Positions 1-5,942 are shown, counted from the stretch's first letter. The stretch is DNA of 6,402 nt from DASRHK01 sp035650495 (GCA_035650495.1 DASRHK010000171.1:1-6402); one strand, 5' to 3'. Notes: a model not told the origin generated them from the letters alone. Numbers and translations: made by a program.

Positions 1-456
1 GACAGCAGCCATCACGTCGGCCGCGCTCGCAGTCGCCGGCAGCGTGTGCTGGAGCGCATCGTTCTGCTGCACCGCCTGGAGCGCCTGCGAGAAGCGCCAG
101 CCCTCGGGAATCGTCAGCTCATGAAGGATGACGTGACCCGAGGCGAAGAGACCGAGCACGTCGAGCGGCGTCATCGCCGGCATCAGCTCGTACTCGCCGG
201 CCTTCACGGCTGCGAGCTCCGGCTTCAGCCGCAGGTAAAGCTTGAGGTACTGCTTCGTCCGCGCAGAGGGCAGCCACTGGTGCGCGGCGAGCTCCGCCAT
301 CACGGTGTCGAGGGACTGACCCTTGATCACTTCGAACACCGACGGACTGGTGAGCCGCAACTGCGCGTGCAGCTGCGACTGCATGTCACGCACGATCGCG
401 AAGACACCGACGAACGCGACGATGAGCAACAGGATCAGGGTGCGCAAGGCTTTCAC
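1..456 (-). CDS. mltG: MltG endolytic murein transglycosylase (YceG-like), N-terminal part, cut by window edge
   Basis: This inner-membrane lytic transglycosylase cleaves nascent peptidoglycan strands and so sets glycan chain length. Only the first 152 codons are present; the gene runs off the left edge. My reading of the minus strand shows a short basic N-terminus, then a hydrophobic anchor at about residues 4-22 (LRTLILLLIVAFVGVFAIV). A LysM-like/YceG N-terminal region follows, with the family motifs KAGEYELMPAMTPLDVL (about 85-101) and LTIPEGWRFSQAL (about 114-126). The catalytic Glu region expected near residue 220 lies outside the window. The start is taken as GTG at 456-454, which overlaps the pabC stop as GTGA. 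No clear Shine-Dalgarno precedes it, so translation probably depends on coupling to pabC. The pabC-mltG order matches E. coli and Pseudomonas. The family call is firm; the exact start is less so. Confidence 0.92.
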   Translation of the reverse strand, partial: MKALRTLILLLIVAFVGVFAIVRDMQSQLHAQLRLTSPSVFEVIKGQSLDTVMAELAAHQWLPSARTKQYLKLYLRLKPELAAVKAGEYELMPAMTPLDVLGLFASGHVILHELTIPEGWRFSQALQAVQQNDALQHTLPATASAADVMAAV

Positions 457-1274
457 GACCGGCCCGGCAGCGGATGGTCCAGCGCCTGCATCAGGGCGCG
501 CGTGATCTCTCCGGGCGCGCGCCAGCGGCTGCGCTCGCAGCGCTGCAGAGGCCAGATGCCGATCAGGCTGTTGGTCACGAAAGCTTCTTCGGAGTTTGCA
601 AAGTCACGCCAGCTGAAAGCGCCGATGCGCCAGCGGATACCGAGTGCCTGGGCAAGCTCGAGAATCTTCTCGCGCATCACGCCCGCAACGCCGCATCCAC
701 TCAGCTCCGGAGTATAAAGTGCGCCGCGCGCGATCCAGAATAGATTCGATCGCGTACCGCAGATCGGCCGGCCTTGCGCGTCGCACTGGATCGCTTCGCC
801 CACGCGCGACGGCCATTGCGCGCTGGCAAGAACCTGCTCGAGCCGCGCCAGATGCTTGATGCCCGCGAGTCGCGGCTGTGCGCTCAGCGACACTGCACCG
901 CGCATCGCGATGACTCCGCGTGTCCACGAAGTGCGCGACATCGACGGCAGATCGGCGCGCAGGACGAGACGCTCCGCGTCTTTCGTCGTCGGTCGATAGC
1001 CGCGACCCTCGGACTTCCTCCAGAGCATCATTTTGACGACGCCCGTGTCCATCGCCGCCGCGAGCTTGCGCGCGTCGCGCGCGCAAGCCCGCGCTGCGCT
1101 CGCAGAAAGAGAGAGGGCCGAAGCGTCCGCCTCCAGCTTCGCGACTTGGCGATCGAGGTCGACGATCCTCGAATCGACGACCAGCGCGGTTCGGAAGACA
1201 CCATCGCCGTAATGGAGGCCGCGCGACCACGTCCATGCGCCGCCTTCCGGACGACCATTGAAGAGCGCCCTCAC
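453..1274 (-). CDS. pabC: 4-amino-4-deoxychorismate lyase PabC
   Basis: A PLP-dependent fold-type IV lyase that splits 4-amino-4-deoxychorismate into 4-aminobenzoate and pyruvate for folate synthesis. The protein has 273 residues (E. coli PabC about 269). Visible motifs are HYGDGVFRTA (21-30), the RGY-containing strand KSEGRGYRP (87-95), the PLP-lysine motif AGIKHLARLEQVLA with the putative Schiff-base Lys140, the phosphate-binding GTRSNLFW (173-180), GVAGVMREKI (195-204) and VTNSLIGIWPLQ (233-244). The start is GTG at 1274-1272, whose GTGA overlaps the pabB TGA by four bases. A GGAG at 1285-1282 sits 7 nt upstream. The frame stays open further upstream to 1904, but that part is arginine-rich shadow sequence inside pabB. 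The stop overlaps the mltG start in the same way. Branched-chain aminotransferases share the fold, but the context and the IKHLxRLEQVL motif favour PabC strongly. Confidence 0.94.
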   Translation of the reverse strand: MRALFNGRPEGGAWTWSRGLHYGDGVFRTALVVDSRIVDLDRQVAKLEADASALSLSASAARACARDARKLAAAMDTGVVKMMLWRKSEGRGYRPTTKDAERLVLRADLPSMSRTSWTRGVIAMRGAVSLSAQPRLAGIKHLARLEQVLASAQWPSRVGEAIQCDAQGRPICGTRSNLFWIARGALYTPELSGCGVAGVMREKILELAQALGIRWRIGAFSWRDFANSEEAFVTNSLIGIWPLQRCERSRWRAPGEITRALMQALDHPLPGRS

Positions 1275-2587
1275 GCCGCCGCTCCGAGGGCGAGCAGCAA
1301 TCCCCTCGCCTTCGCGCGCGCCTCCGCAAGCTCGGCGTCGGGATCGGAATCCGCGACGATGCCGCCGCCCGCGCGGAAGGTGACGGTGCCGTCCTCGCAC
1401 ACGAGGCTGCGGATCAGGATGTTCATGTCGAGCCGGCCGCTGCGGCAGAGATAACCCATCGCGCCGGTGTACGGTCCGCGCCCGACGCCTTCGAGCTCCG
1501 CAATGATCTCCATTGCGCGCACCTTCGGGCATCCGGTGATGGTGCCGCCGGGAAATACGGCGCGCAGCACATCGCCGGGACCGGCCTCGGAGCGCAGGCG
1601 GCCGGCGACGTTCGAGACGATGTGATGCACGTGCGCATAGCTCTCCGTCGTCATCAGCTCGTCGACTTCCACGCTGCCGCTTTCGCAGACGCGCCCGAGG
1701 TCGTTGCGCTCGAGATCGATGAGCATGATGTGCTCCGCGCGCTCCTTGATGCTCGCCATGAGCTTCTCGATCTGACGGCGATCCTCCGACGGGTCCGCGG
1801 CGCGTGGCCGAGTGCCTGCGATCGGGCGCGTCTGCACACGATCGCCTTCGATGTGCACGAGCCGCTCGGGCGACGAGCTCACGACGGCGCTGTTCTGCCA
1901 CCACGCGAGCCCGGCGAAGGGCGCCGGATTGCGGGATCGAAGCGCGTCGTACAGATCACAATGGCTCACGCCTTCGCGCAGCGGCGCCTGCCAGCGCCGT
2001 GAGAGATTGACCTGGAACACATCGCCCGCGCGCAAGTATTCGAGGATTGCGCGCACCCCCGCTCGGTAGCGCTCCGGGTCGTCCTCCGTCGCGGGCTCGG
2101 TCAGCGGGCCGGGGCGGACGGAATGCGCGCCTGTCGATCGCAGATCCGCGGACATCGTCTCGATCTGCGCAGGGTCGCGCTCGGCGATCGCGTGAGCCGT
2201 CTCGGTGTGACGGTCATAGATGATCGCCGCCGGACAACGCACGGCGAGCGCGTCCGGCAGGCGGAACGGCGATCGCTGCAGATGCACGCGCGGCTCGATC
2301 AAGCGCGCTGCTTCATAGCCCAGCAGGATGAACCACCCGCCGGCGAACGGCAGCTCGTTCGACACGTCATCGCGCTCGCGCCGGAACGCCCGGTTCAGGT
2401 CGCCGAAGAAATCCATGCGGGAGTCGGCGCGGAGCTCGATCGCGTCGCCCGGGAACGCGAACAGCAAGTCGTAACGCGCGGCCTGCGGATGCGGAGCCGC
2501 GCTCTGCAACAGGAAGGGATACCGGCCGGGGAATCGCCGATGCAGCGTGAACAGATCGACCGGACCGGCGGTCGCGGCACGCAGCAT
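1271..2587 (-). CDS. pabB: Aminodeoxychorismate synthase component I (PabB)
   Basis: The chorismate-binding subunit of 4-amino-4-deoxychorismate synthase. It aminates chorismate with ammonia from a PabA/TrpG glutaminase, which is not in this window. It has 438 residues, close to E. coli PabB (453). Landmarks in order: GGWFILLGYE (83-92, N-terminal domain), GDVFQVNLSRRW (188-199), NPAPFAGL (220-227), SSSPERL (237-243), RPIAGTRPR (254-262), KERAEHIMLIDLERNDLGRV (281-300), HHIVSNV (321-327), PGGTITGCPKVRAMEI (346-361) and AGGGIVADS (406-414). The ATG at 2587-2585 overlaps the fabF stop as TGATG. The frame continues upstream to 3340 but is only fabF shadow there. The odd feature is Ala257 in PIAGT, where E. 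coli PabB has the reactive Lys of PIKGT; anthranilate synthases (TrpE) carry Ala. The RGPYTGAMGYL segment and the neighbouring pabC make PabB much likelier than TrpE. Confidence 0.9.
   Translation of the reverse strand: MLRAATAGPVDLFTLHRRFPGRYPFLLQSAAPHPQAARYDLLFAFPGDAIELRADSRMDFFGDLNRAFRRERDDVSNELPFAGGWFILLGYEAARLIEPRVHLQRSPFRLPDALAVRCPAAIIYDRHTETAHAIAERDPAQIETMSADLRSTGAHSVRPGPLTEPATEDDPERYRAGVRAILEYLRAGDVFQVNLSRRWQAPLREGVSHCDLYDALRSRNPAPFAGLAWWQNSAVVSSSPERLVHIEGDRVQTRPIAGTRPRAADPSEDRRQIEKLMASIKERAEHIMLIDLERNDLGRVCESGSVEVDELMTTESYAHVHHIVSNVAGRLRSEAGPGDVLRAVFPGGTITGCPKVRAMEIIAELEGVGRGPYTGAMGYLCRSGRLDMNILIRSLVCEDGTVTFRAGGGIVADSDPDAELAEARAKARGLLLALGAAA
1282..1285 (-). promoter_or_regulatory. 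Ribosome binding site of pabC inside the end of pabB
   Basis: GGAG on the minus strand, 7 nt before the GTG at 1274 and inside the last codons of pabB. It supports the overlapping GTG start of pabC. Confidence 0.6.
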
Positions 2588-3828
2588 CAGGTCAGGCGCT
2601 TGAACGCGAGCGTTCCGTTGGTGCCGCCGAAGCCGAACGAGTTCGACAGCACGTAGTCGAGCTTCGCCTGACGTGCCTGCCCCGGCACGTAGTCGAGGTC
2701 GCAACCTTCGCCGGGATGCTCGAGATTGATCGTCGGCGGGATCACCTGATCGCGCAGCGCGAGCACGGAGAAGATCGCTTCGATGCCGCCCGCGGCGCCG
2801 AGCAGATGCCCGGTCATCGACTTGGTCGAGCTCACCGGAATCTTCTTCGCGTGATCGCCGAACGCCGACTTGATCGCCTGCGTCTCGGCGAGATCTCCCG
2901 CGATCGTCGACGTGCCGTGCGCGTTGATGTAATTCACCGCGCCCGCATCGATCTGGGCATCCTTCAGCGCATTGAGCATGCAGCGTCGCGCACCGTCGCC
3001 GCCTTCGACCGGCAGCGTGATGTGGAACGCATCGCCGGACATGCCGAAGCCGACGAGCTCCGCGAGGATCCGCGCCCCGCGCTTCTTCGCGTATTCGTAT
3101 TCCTCGAGCACGACGACACCGGCGCCGTCGCCGAGCACGAAGCCGTCGCGATCCTTGTCCCACGGACGGCTCGCGCGCTGCGGATCGTCGTTGCGCGTCG
3201 AGAGCGCTCGCGCCTGGCAGAAGCCCGCGAGACCTGCCGGACTCGATCCACATTCGGCGCCGCCGGCGATGAATACTTCCGCGTCGCCGGCCTGGATCAA
3301 GCGCCCACCGAGTCCGATCGCGTGCGCGCCGGTCGTGCATGCGCTGACCACCGCGAGATTGGGACCGGTGATCTTGAGCTCGATCGAGATGTAGCCGGAG
3401 ATCATGTTGATGATCGACGAGGGCACGAAGAACGGCGAGATGCGGCGCGGCCCGCCCTTGGCCATCGTCAGCACTTCCTCTTCGATGGTGCCGATGCCGC
3501 CGATCCCGGAGCCCACGTTGATGCCGATGCGCTCGCGATTCGCGTCGGTGATCTCGAGTCCCGCGTCCTTCACTGCCTGCTTCGCAGCGGCGACGCCGTA
3601 GTGGATGAAAGGATCGGTCTTGCGGACTTCCTTCGGGCCAAGATAGTCAGCGACGTTGAAGTCCGCGACCATCCCGCCGAAGCGCGTCGTGTACTGCGAC
3701 ACGTCGTACTTGGTGATCGGAACGATGCCGCTCCTGCCGGCGACGATGTTCTTCCAGGCGCTCTCGACCGTGGAGCCGACGGGCGAAACGATGCCCATGC
3801 CGGTCACGACAACGCGTCGGCGGCTCAT
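2587..3828 (-). CDS. fabF: 3-oxoacyl-ACP synthase II (FabF, KAS II)
   Basis: The elongating condensing enzyme of type II fatty-acid synthesis. It joins malonyl-ACP to an acyl-ACP and in E. coli controls the cis-vaccenate step. The protein has 413 residues, the usual KAS II length. The thiolase-fold active site is complete: nucleophile Cys164 in VSACTTGAHA, His304 in NAHGTST, Lys336 in SSTKSMTGHLLGAAG, His341, and the C-terminal gating loop NSFGFGGTNG (396-405). RPWDKDRDGFVLGDGAG (221-237) is a KAS II signature. The ATG at 3828 is fixed from upstream by an in-frame TAA three codons earlier (9 nt). No strong Shine-Dalgarno is visible. It follows acpP after 68 bp and its TGA overlaps the pabB ATG by one base, so pabB is probably translationally coupled to it. 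His-Gly-Thr-Ser-Thr is followed by Ile rather than the Pro of E. coli, a minor change. Confidence 0.97.
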   Translation of the reverse strand: MSRRRVVVTGMGIVSPVGSTVESAWKNIVAGRSGIVPITKYDVSQYTTRFGGMVADFNVADYLGPKEVRKTDPFIHYGVAAAKQAVKDAGLEITDANRERIGINVGSGIGGIGTIEEEVLTMAKGGPRRISPFFVPSSIINMISGYISIELKITGPNLAVVSACTTGAHAIGLGGRLIQAGDAEVFIAGGAECGSSPAGLAGFCQARALSTRNDDPQRASRPWDKDRDGFVLGDGAGVVVLEEYEYAKKRGARILAELVGFGMSGDAFHITLPVEGGDGARRCMLNALKDAQIDAGAVNYINAHGTSTIAGDLAETQAIKSAFGDHAKKIPVSSTKSMTGHLLGAAGGIEAIFSVLALRDQVIPPTINLEHPGEGCDLDYVPGQARQAKLDYVLSNSFGFGGTNGTLAFKRLT

Positions 3829-3896
3829 CGGCGTTTAGCTCTGGTCAGCTTGGGATGAAACGGCCTCGAAAGGAGTGCGTGGCCGTCGGCCTGAGA

Positions 3897-4142
3897 TCAG
3901 GTCGTCTGGTTGGTGTGGGCTTTGATGTAATTGATGACGTCCTGGAACGTCACGATCTTTTCCGCTTCCTCGTCCGGGATGTCGATCTCGAACTCTTCCT
4001 CGAGCGCCATCACGAGCTCGACGGTGTCGAGCGAATCGGCCCCCAGGTCCTCGACGAACGAGGCTTCCGGCGTGATCTGGTCTTCGCTGACGCTCAGCTG
4101 CTCCGCGATGATTTTCTTGACTTTCTCTTCCAAGCTGCTCAT
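3897..4142 (-). CDS. acpP: Acyl carrier protein AcpP
   Basis: The small acidic cytosolic carrier that holds growing acyl chains on a 4'-phosphopantetheine arm and delivers them to FabG, FabF and other partners. It has 81 residues (E. coli 78), a four-helix ACP. The pantetheine site is Ser37 in EDLGADSLDTVELVMALEEE (31-50). A recognition helix II rich in Glu/Asp and the FEIDIPDEEAEKIVTFQDV stretch (51-69) are typical. The start is the ATG at 4142-4140, because a strong AGGAGT lies at 4154-4149, 6 nt upstream, and the protein aligns with ACPs from there. An earlier in-frame ATG at 4211 would add 23 residues unlike ACP and would run through the likely promoter, so I reject it. It probably has its own promoter in the 93-bp gap after fabG, as expected for a very abundant protein. 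Confidence 0.98.
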   Translation of the reverse strand: MSSLEEKVKKIIAEQLSVSEDQITPEASFVEDLGADSLDTVELVMALEEEFEIDIPDEEAEKIVTFQDVINYIKAHTNQTT

Positions 4143-4148
4143 GTCGTG

Positions 4149-4154
4149 ACTCCT
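4149..4154 (-). promoter_or_regulatory. Strong ribosome binding site of acpP
   Basis: AGGAGT on the minus strand, 6 nt before the ATG at 4142. It is the clearest Shine-Dalgarno in the window and decides the acpP start in favour of 4142 over the upstream ATG at 4211. Confidence 0.85.
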
Positions 4155-4199
4155 GGCGGATCGTTGGAACGATTTGTAATGGGGGCGGAAAGCCCGCGA

Positions 4200-4230
4200 A
4201 TTATAAGGCAATCGACGGAAAATCCGGCAA
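4200..4230 (-). promoter_or_regulatory. Candidate sigma-70 promoter of acpP
   Basis: Reading the minus strand, a perfect -10 hexamer TATAAT lies at 4205-4200. A weaker -35 match, TTGCCG (4230-4225), sits 19 nt before it, longer than the ideal 17. Transcription would begin near 4193 and give a leader of about 50 nt ending in the strong AGGAGT of acpP. TATAAT is conspicuous in such GC-rich DNA. An internal promoter in the fabG-acpP gap fits the need for far more ACP than FabG and resembles what is known in E. coli. The hexamers are seen; promoter function is inferred. Confidence 0.6.
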
Positions 4231-4235
4231 GCCGG
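4224..4235 (-). repeat. Palindrome CCGGCTTGCCGG directly after the fabG stop
   Basis: A 12-bp inverted repeat (arms CCGGC and GCCGG, 2-nt centre) begins immediately after the fabG TGA (4238-4236) and is followed by ATTTT. As RNA it could form a CCGG stem closed by a CUUG tetraloop, a known stable loop. It also covers the candidate -35 of the acpP promoter. It could be a weak attenuator, a stability hairpin at the fabG 3' end, or an operator. The palindrome is seen; any role is inference. Confidence 0.4.
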
Positions 4236-4961
4236 TCAGGCCATGCTCATGCCGCCGTTGACGTGCAGCGTCTCTCCCGTGATGTAGCCCGCTTCACGCG
4301 ACGCGAGGAACGCGACGGCGGACGCAATTTCGTCGGCCTGACCGAGCCGCTGCACCGGAATCTGCGCGAGCAGCGCAGCGCGTTGTGCCTCGGCTAGCTC
4401 ACGCGTCATGTCGGTGTCGATGAATCCGGGCGCCACGACGTTCACCGTGACGCCGCGCGATCCGATCTCACGCGCCAGCGCTTTCGAGAAGCCGACGAGC
4501 CCTGCCTTCGCGGCACAATAATTCGCCTGTCCCGCGTTGCCGATGGTCCCCACCACCGAGCCGATCGAGATGATGCGCCCGTGGCGGGCCTTGATCATCC
4601 CCTTCACCACTGCGCGCGTGAGACGGAACACTGCGGACAGGTCCGTTTCGATCACCGTGTCCCAATCCTCGTCCTTCATGCGCAGCAACAGCGTGTCGCG
4701 CGTGATGCCGGCGTTGTTGACGAGGATCGAAACGGCGCCGATCGATCCCATCAGCGCTTCGACCGCCGCGCCATCGCGCACGTCGAGCACGCGCCCCTCG
4801 CCACCGTGCGGCTTGAGATATTCAGCGATCGCCGACGCGCCGGATTCGCTGGTCGCAGTGCCGACGACTTTCGCGCCTTCGCGCGCCAGTCGCTCGGCGA
4901 TCGCGCGTCCGATGCCGCGGCTCGCGCCCGTGACCAGCGCACGCTCTTCGTTCAATCGCAT
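4236..4961 (-). CDS. fabG: 3-oxoacyl-ACP reductase FabG
   Basis: The NADPH-dependent short-chain dehydrogenase that reduces 3-ketoacyl-ACP to 3-hydroxyacyl-ACP in each elongation cycle. It has 241 residues (E. coli 244). Visible elements are the dinucleotide-binding TGASRGIG (11-18), NNAG (82-85), catalytic Ser135 in IGSVVG, Tyr148 and Lys152 in the YxxxK of ANYCAAKAG, VAPGFIDTDMT (177-187) and the C-terminal YITGETLHVNGGM (226-238). Alignment with E. coli from memory places the catalytic-tetrad Asn110 at residue 107, which is Asp here (codon GAC at 4643-4641, segment ETDLSAVFRLTRAV). The other three tetrad residues are intact. The start is ATG at 4961; only a modest GGGA lies 5 nt upstream. 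It opens the fatty-acid block, 67 bp after rarD, with no fabD directly upstream as in E. coli. Confidence 0.96.
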   Translation of the reverse strand: MRLNEERALVTGASRGIGRAIAERLAREGAKVVGTATSESGASAIAEYLKPHGGEGRVLDVRDGAAVEALMGSIGAVSILVNNAGITRDTLLLRMKDEDWDTVIETDLSAVFRLTRAVVKGMIKARHGRIISIGSVVGTIGNAGQANYCAAKAGLVGFSKALAREIGSRGVTVNVVAPGFIDTDMTRELAEAQRAALLAQIPVQRLGQADEIASAVAFLASREAGYITGETLHVNGGMSMA

Positions 4962-4969
4962 GGAATCCC

Positions 4970-4988
4970 GGCCCTTATGTGCAAGGCC
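4970..4988 (-). repeat. Inverted repeat in the fabG leader (possible operator or hairpin)
   Basis: On the minus strand GGCCTT (4988-4983) and AAGGGCC (4976-4970) form an interrupted inverted repeat around GCACAT, with one bulged G. It lies 8 nt before the fabG ATG and directly after a candidate -10 hexamer, so it would span the expected transcription start. That is a common operator position; it could equally be a leader hairpin that partly hides the AAGGG near the start codon. I recognise no specific regulator site. Confidence 0.35.
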
Positions 4989-5020
4989 ATTATGCTGCGG
5001 GAATTTGGCGATCCTGTGAA
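4989..5020 (-). promoter_or_regulatory. Weak candidate promoter of fabG
   Basis: On the minus strand CATAAT (4994-4989, five of six matches to TATAAT) is the best -10 in the 67-bp rarD-fabG gap. TTCACA (5020-5015, five of six matches to TTGACA) lies 20 nt before it, which is longer than normal. The spacing makes this tentative; fabG could instead be read through from rarD. Confidence 0.3.
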
Positions 5021-5028
5021 ATCCGCTG

Positions 5029-5916
5029 CTAGGCGGTCGCCGTCAGTCCACGCAGCCGCGAGCGCCACAAGCCGTCGCCGCCATAGATCGCGAGCGCGGA
5101 CCAGATGCAGCAGAAGCCGATCGCCTGCACCGACGTGAACGCTTCGTGGAAGACCAGCACGCCGGTGAGAAACTGCAGCGTCGGCGCGACGTACTGGATG
5201 ATGCCCACGAGCGAGTACGGGATCTGTCGCGCGCCGTAGGCGAACCAGATCAAGGGTAGCGCGGTGACCGCACCGCCGATCGCGAGGAACAGATCTTCGC
5301 CGACGTTGCCGCGCACGAAGTGCCCGGCTCCGTGCGCAGCGAGCCAGGCCAGATAGCCGAGCGCGGGCACGAACAGATATGCGCTCTCGATCCCGAGTCC
5401 GGGCACCGCGTCGACGTGCGCGATTTTGCGGATCAGTCCGTAGGTCCCGAACGAGATCGCCAGCACGAGCGCGATCCACGGCAACGAGCCCGACTGCCAG
5501 GTGAGCCACGCAACGCCGAATCCTGCGAGCGCGACCGCGCTCCATTGCGCGACGTTGAGCCGCTCGCGCAGCACGAGCACGCCGAGCAGGACGTTCACCA
5601 GCGGGTTGATGAAGTAGCCGAGGCTCGACTCGACGACGTGACCATTGTTCACGGCCCAGATGTAGAGGAGCCAGTTGATGCTGATCAGCAGCGCGCTGCA
5701 CGCGAGCATGAGCGGCACGCGCGGCTTGCCGAGCGCGGTGGGCAGCCAGCGCCAGCCCTGGCGCGCGAAGAGATAGGCGCCGACGAGCAGCCCGCACCAG
5801 ACGATGCGGTGGGCCATGATCTCGAGCGCCGGAACCTCGCGCAGCTGGTGCCAGTAGAGCGGGAACAGGCCCCAGATCACGAACGCGCCCAACGTCGACA
5901 GCAGACCGCGATTCAT
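5029..5916 (-). CDS. rarD: RarD-type EamA/DMT-superfamily permease
   Basis: A predicted inner-membrane transporter of the drug/metabolite superfamily. E. coli RarD is named for a chloramphenicol-sensitivity phenotype, but its substrate is not established, so I assign none. The protein has 295 residues with about ten hydrophobic segments (roughly 5-22, 34-51, 68-88, 99-116, 124-140, 145-162, 176-194, 207-226, 234-254, 262-280). Family marks are the N-terminal FVIWGLFPLYWHQL (12-25), MAHRIVW (34-40), INWLLYIWAVNNGHVVESSL (80-99), GYFINPLVNVLLGVLVLRERL (100-120, shown split at the previous motif) and YSLVGIIQYVAPTLQFL (234-250). The ATG at 5916 has a GGGAGAG at 5928-5922. The frame stays open to 6042, but the extra 42 residues are polar, arginine-rich and precede the first membrane helix. 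It diverges from the plus-strand gene and lies co-directional with fabG. Confidence 0.93.
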   Translation of the reverse strand: MNRGLLSTLGAFVIWGLFPLYWHQLREVPALEIMAHRIVWCGLLVGAYLFARQGWRWLPTALGKPRVPLMLACSALLISINWLLYIWAVNNGHVVESSLGYFINPLVNVLLGVLVLRERLNVAQWSAVALAGFGVAWLTWQSGSLPWIALVLAISFGTYGLIRKIAHVDAVPGLGIESAYLFVPALGYLAWLAAHGAGHFVRGNVGEDLFLAIGGAVTALPLIWFAYGARQIPYSLVGIIQYVAPTLQFLTGVLVFHEAFTSVQAIGFCCIWSALAIYGGDGLWRSRLRGLTATA

Positions 5917-5921
5917 CCCGG

Positions 5922-5928
5922 CTCTCCC
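5922..5928 (-). promoter_or_regulatory. Ribosome binding site of rarD
   Basis: GGGAGAG on the minus strand, with GGAG 7 nt before the ATG at 5916. It supports this start over in-frame starts further upstream. Its first three G residues are also the end of the inverted repeat at 5926-5942. Confidence 0.65.
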
Positions 5929-5942
5929 GCGAAGCGCGCGGG
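5926..5942 (-). repeat. GC-rich inverted repeat overlapping the rarD ribosome binding site
   Basis: Perfect 6-bp arms CCCGCG and CGCGGG flank a 5-nt centre. In rarD mRNA the second arm supplies the GGG of the GGGAGAG Shine-Dalgarno, so the folded form would hide part of the ribosome binding site. The repeat is directly visible; a regulatory effect is inference, and short GC palindromes are common in DNA of this composition. Confidence 0.4.

Noticed and set aside
46..1454. Plus-strand open frames opposite mltG and pabC (46-717, 774-1454)
   Set aside because: Low-complexity, arginine-rich translations with no motif, opposite clearly conserved genes on the minus strand.
1275..1904. Upstream extension of the pabC frame inside pabB
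   Set aside because: The sequence is arginine- and histidine-rich shadow of pabB. The GTG at 1274 with GGAG upstream gives the normal PabC length.
2588..3340. Upstream extension of the pabB frame inside fabF
   Set aside because: The extra residues are arginine-rich and unlike any PabB; the ATG at 2587, overlapping the fabF stop, gives the normal family length.
2716..3858. 380-residue plus-strand open frame antisense to fabF
   Set aside because: It is rich in Arg, Ala, Asp and His, has no recognisable domain, and lies fully opposite the highly conserved fabF. It follows from GC-rich third codon positions.
3829..3896. GGCC repeats in the acpP-fabF gap as a terminator
   Set aside because: The stem is only four base pairs and no T-run follows. 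I see no terminator here, so acpP and fabF are probably co-transcribed.
4143..4211. ATG at 4211 as acpP start
   Set aside because: It would add 23 basic residues not found in ACPs, lacks a ribosome binding site, and would place the TATAAT inside the coding region.
4952..5797. 281-residue minus-strand frame overlapping rarD
   Set aside because: An out-of-frame reading of rarD made largely of Arg and Ala, without membrane segments; the rarD frame is the conserved one.
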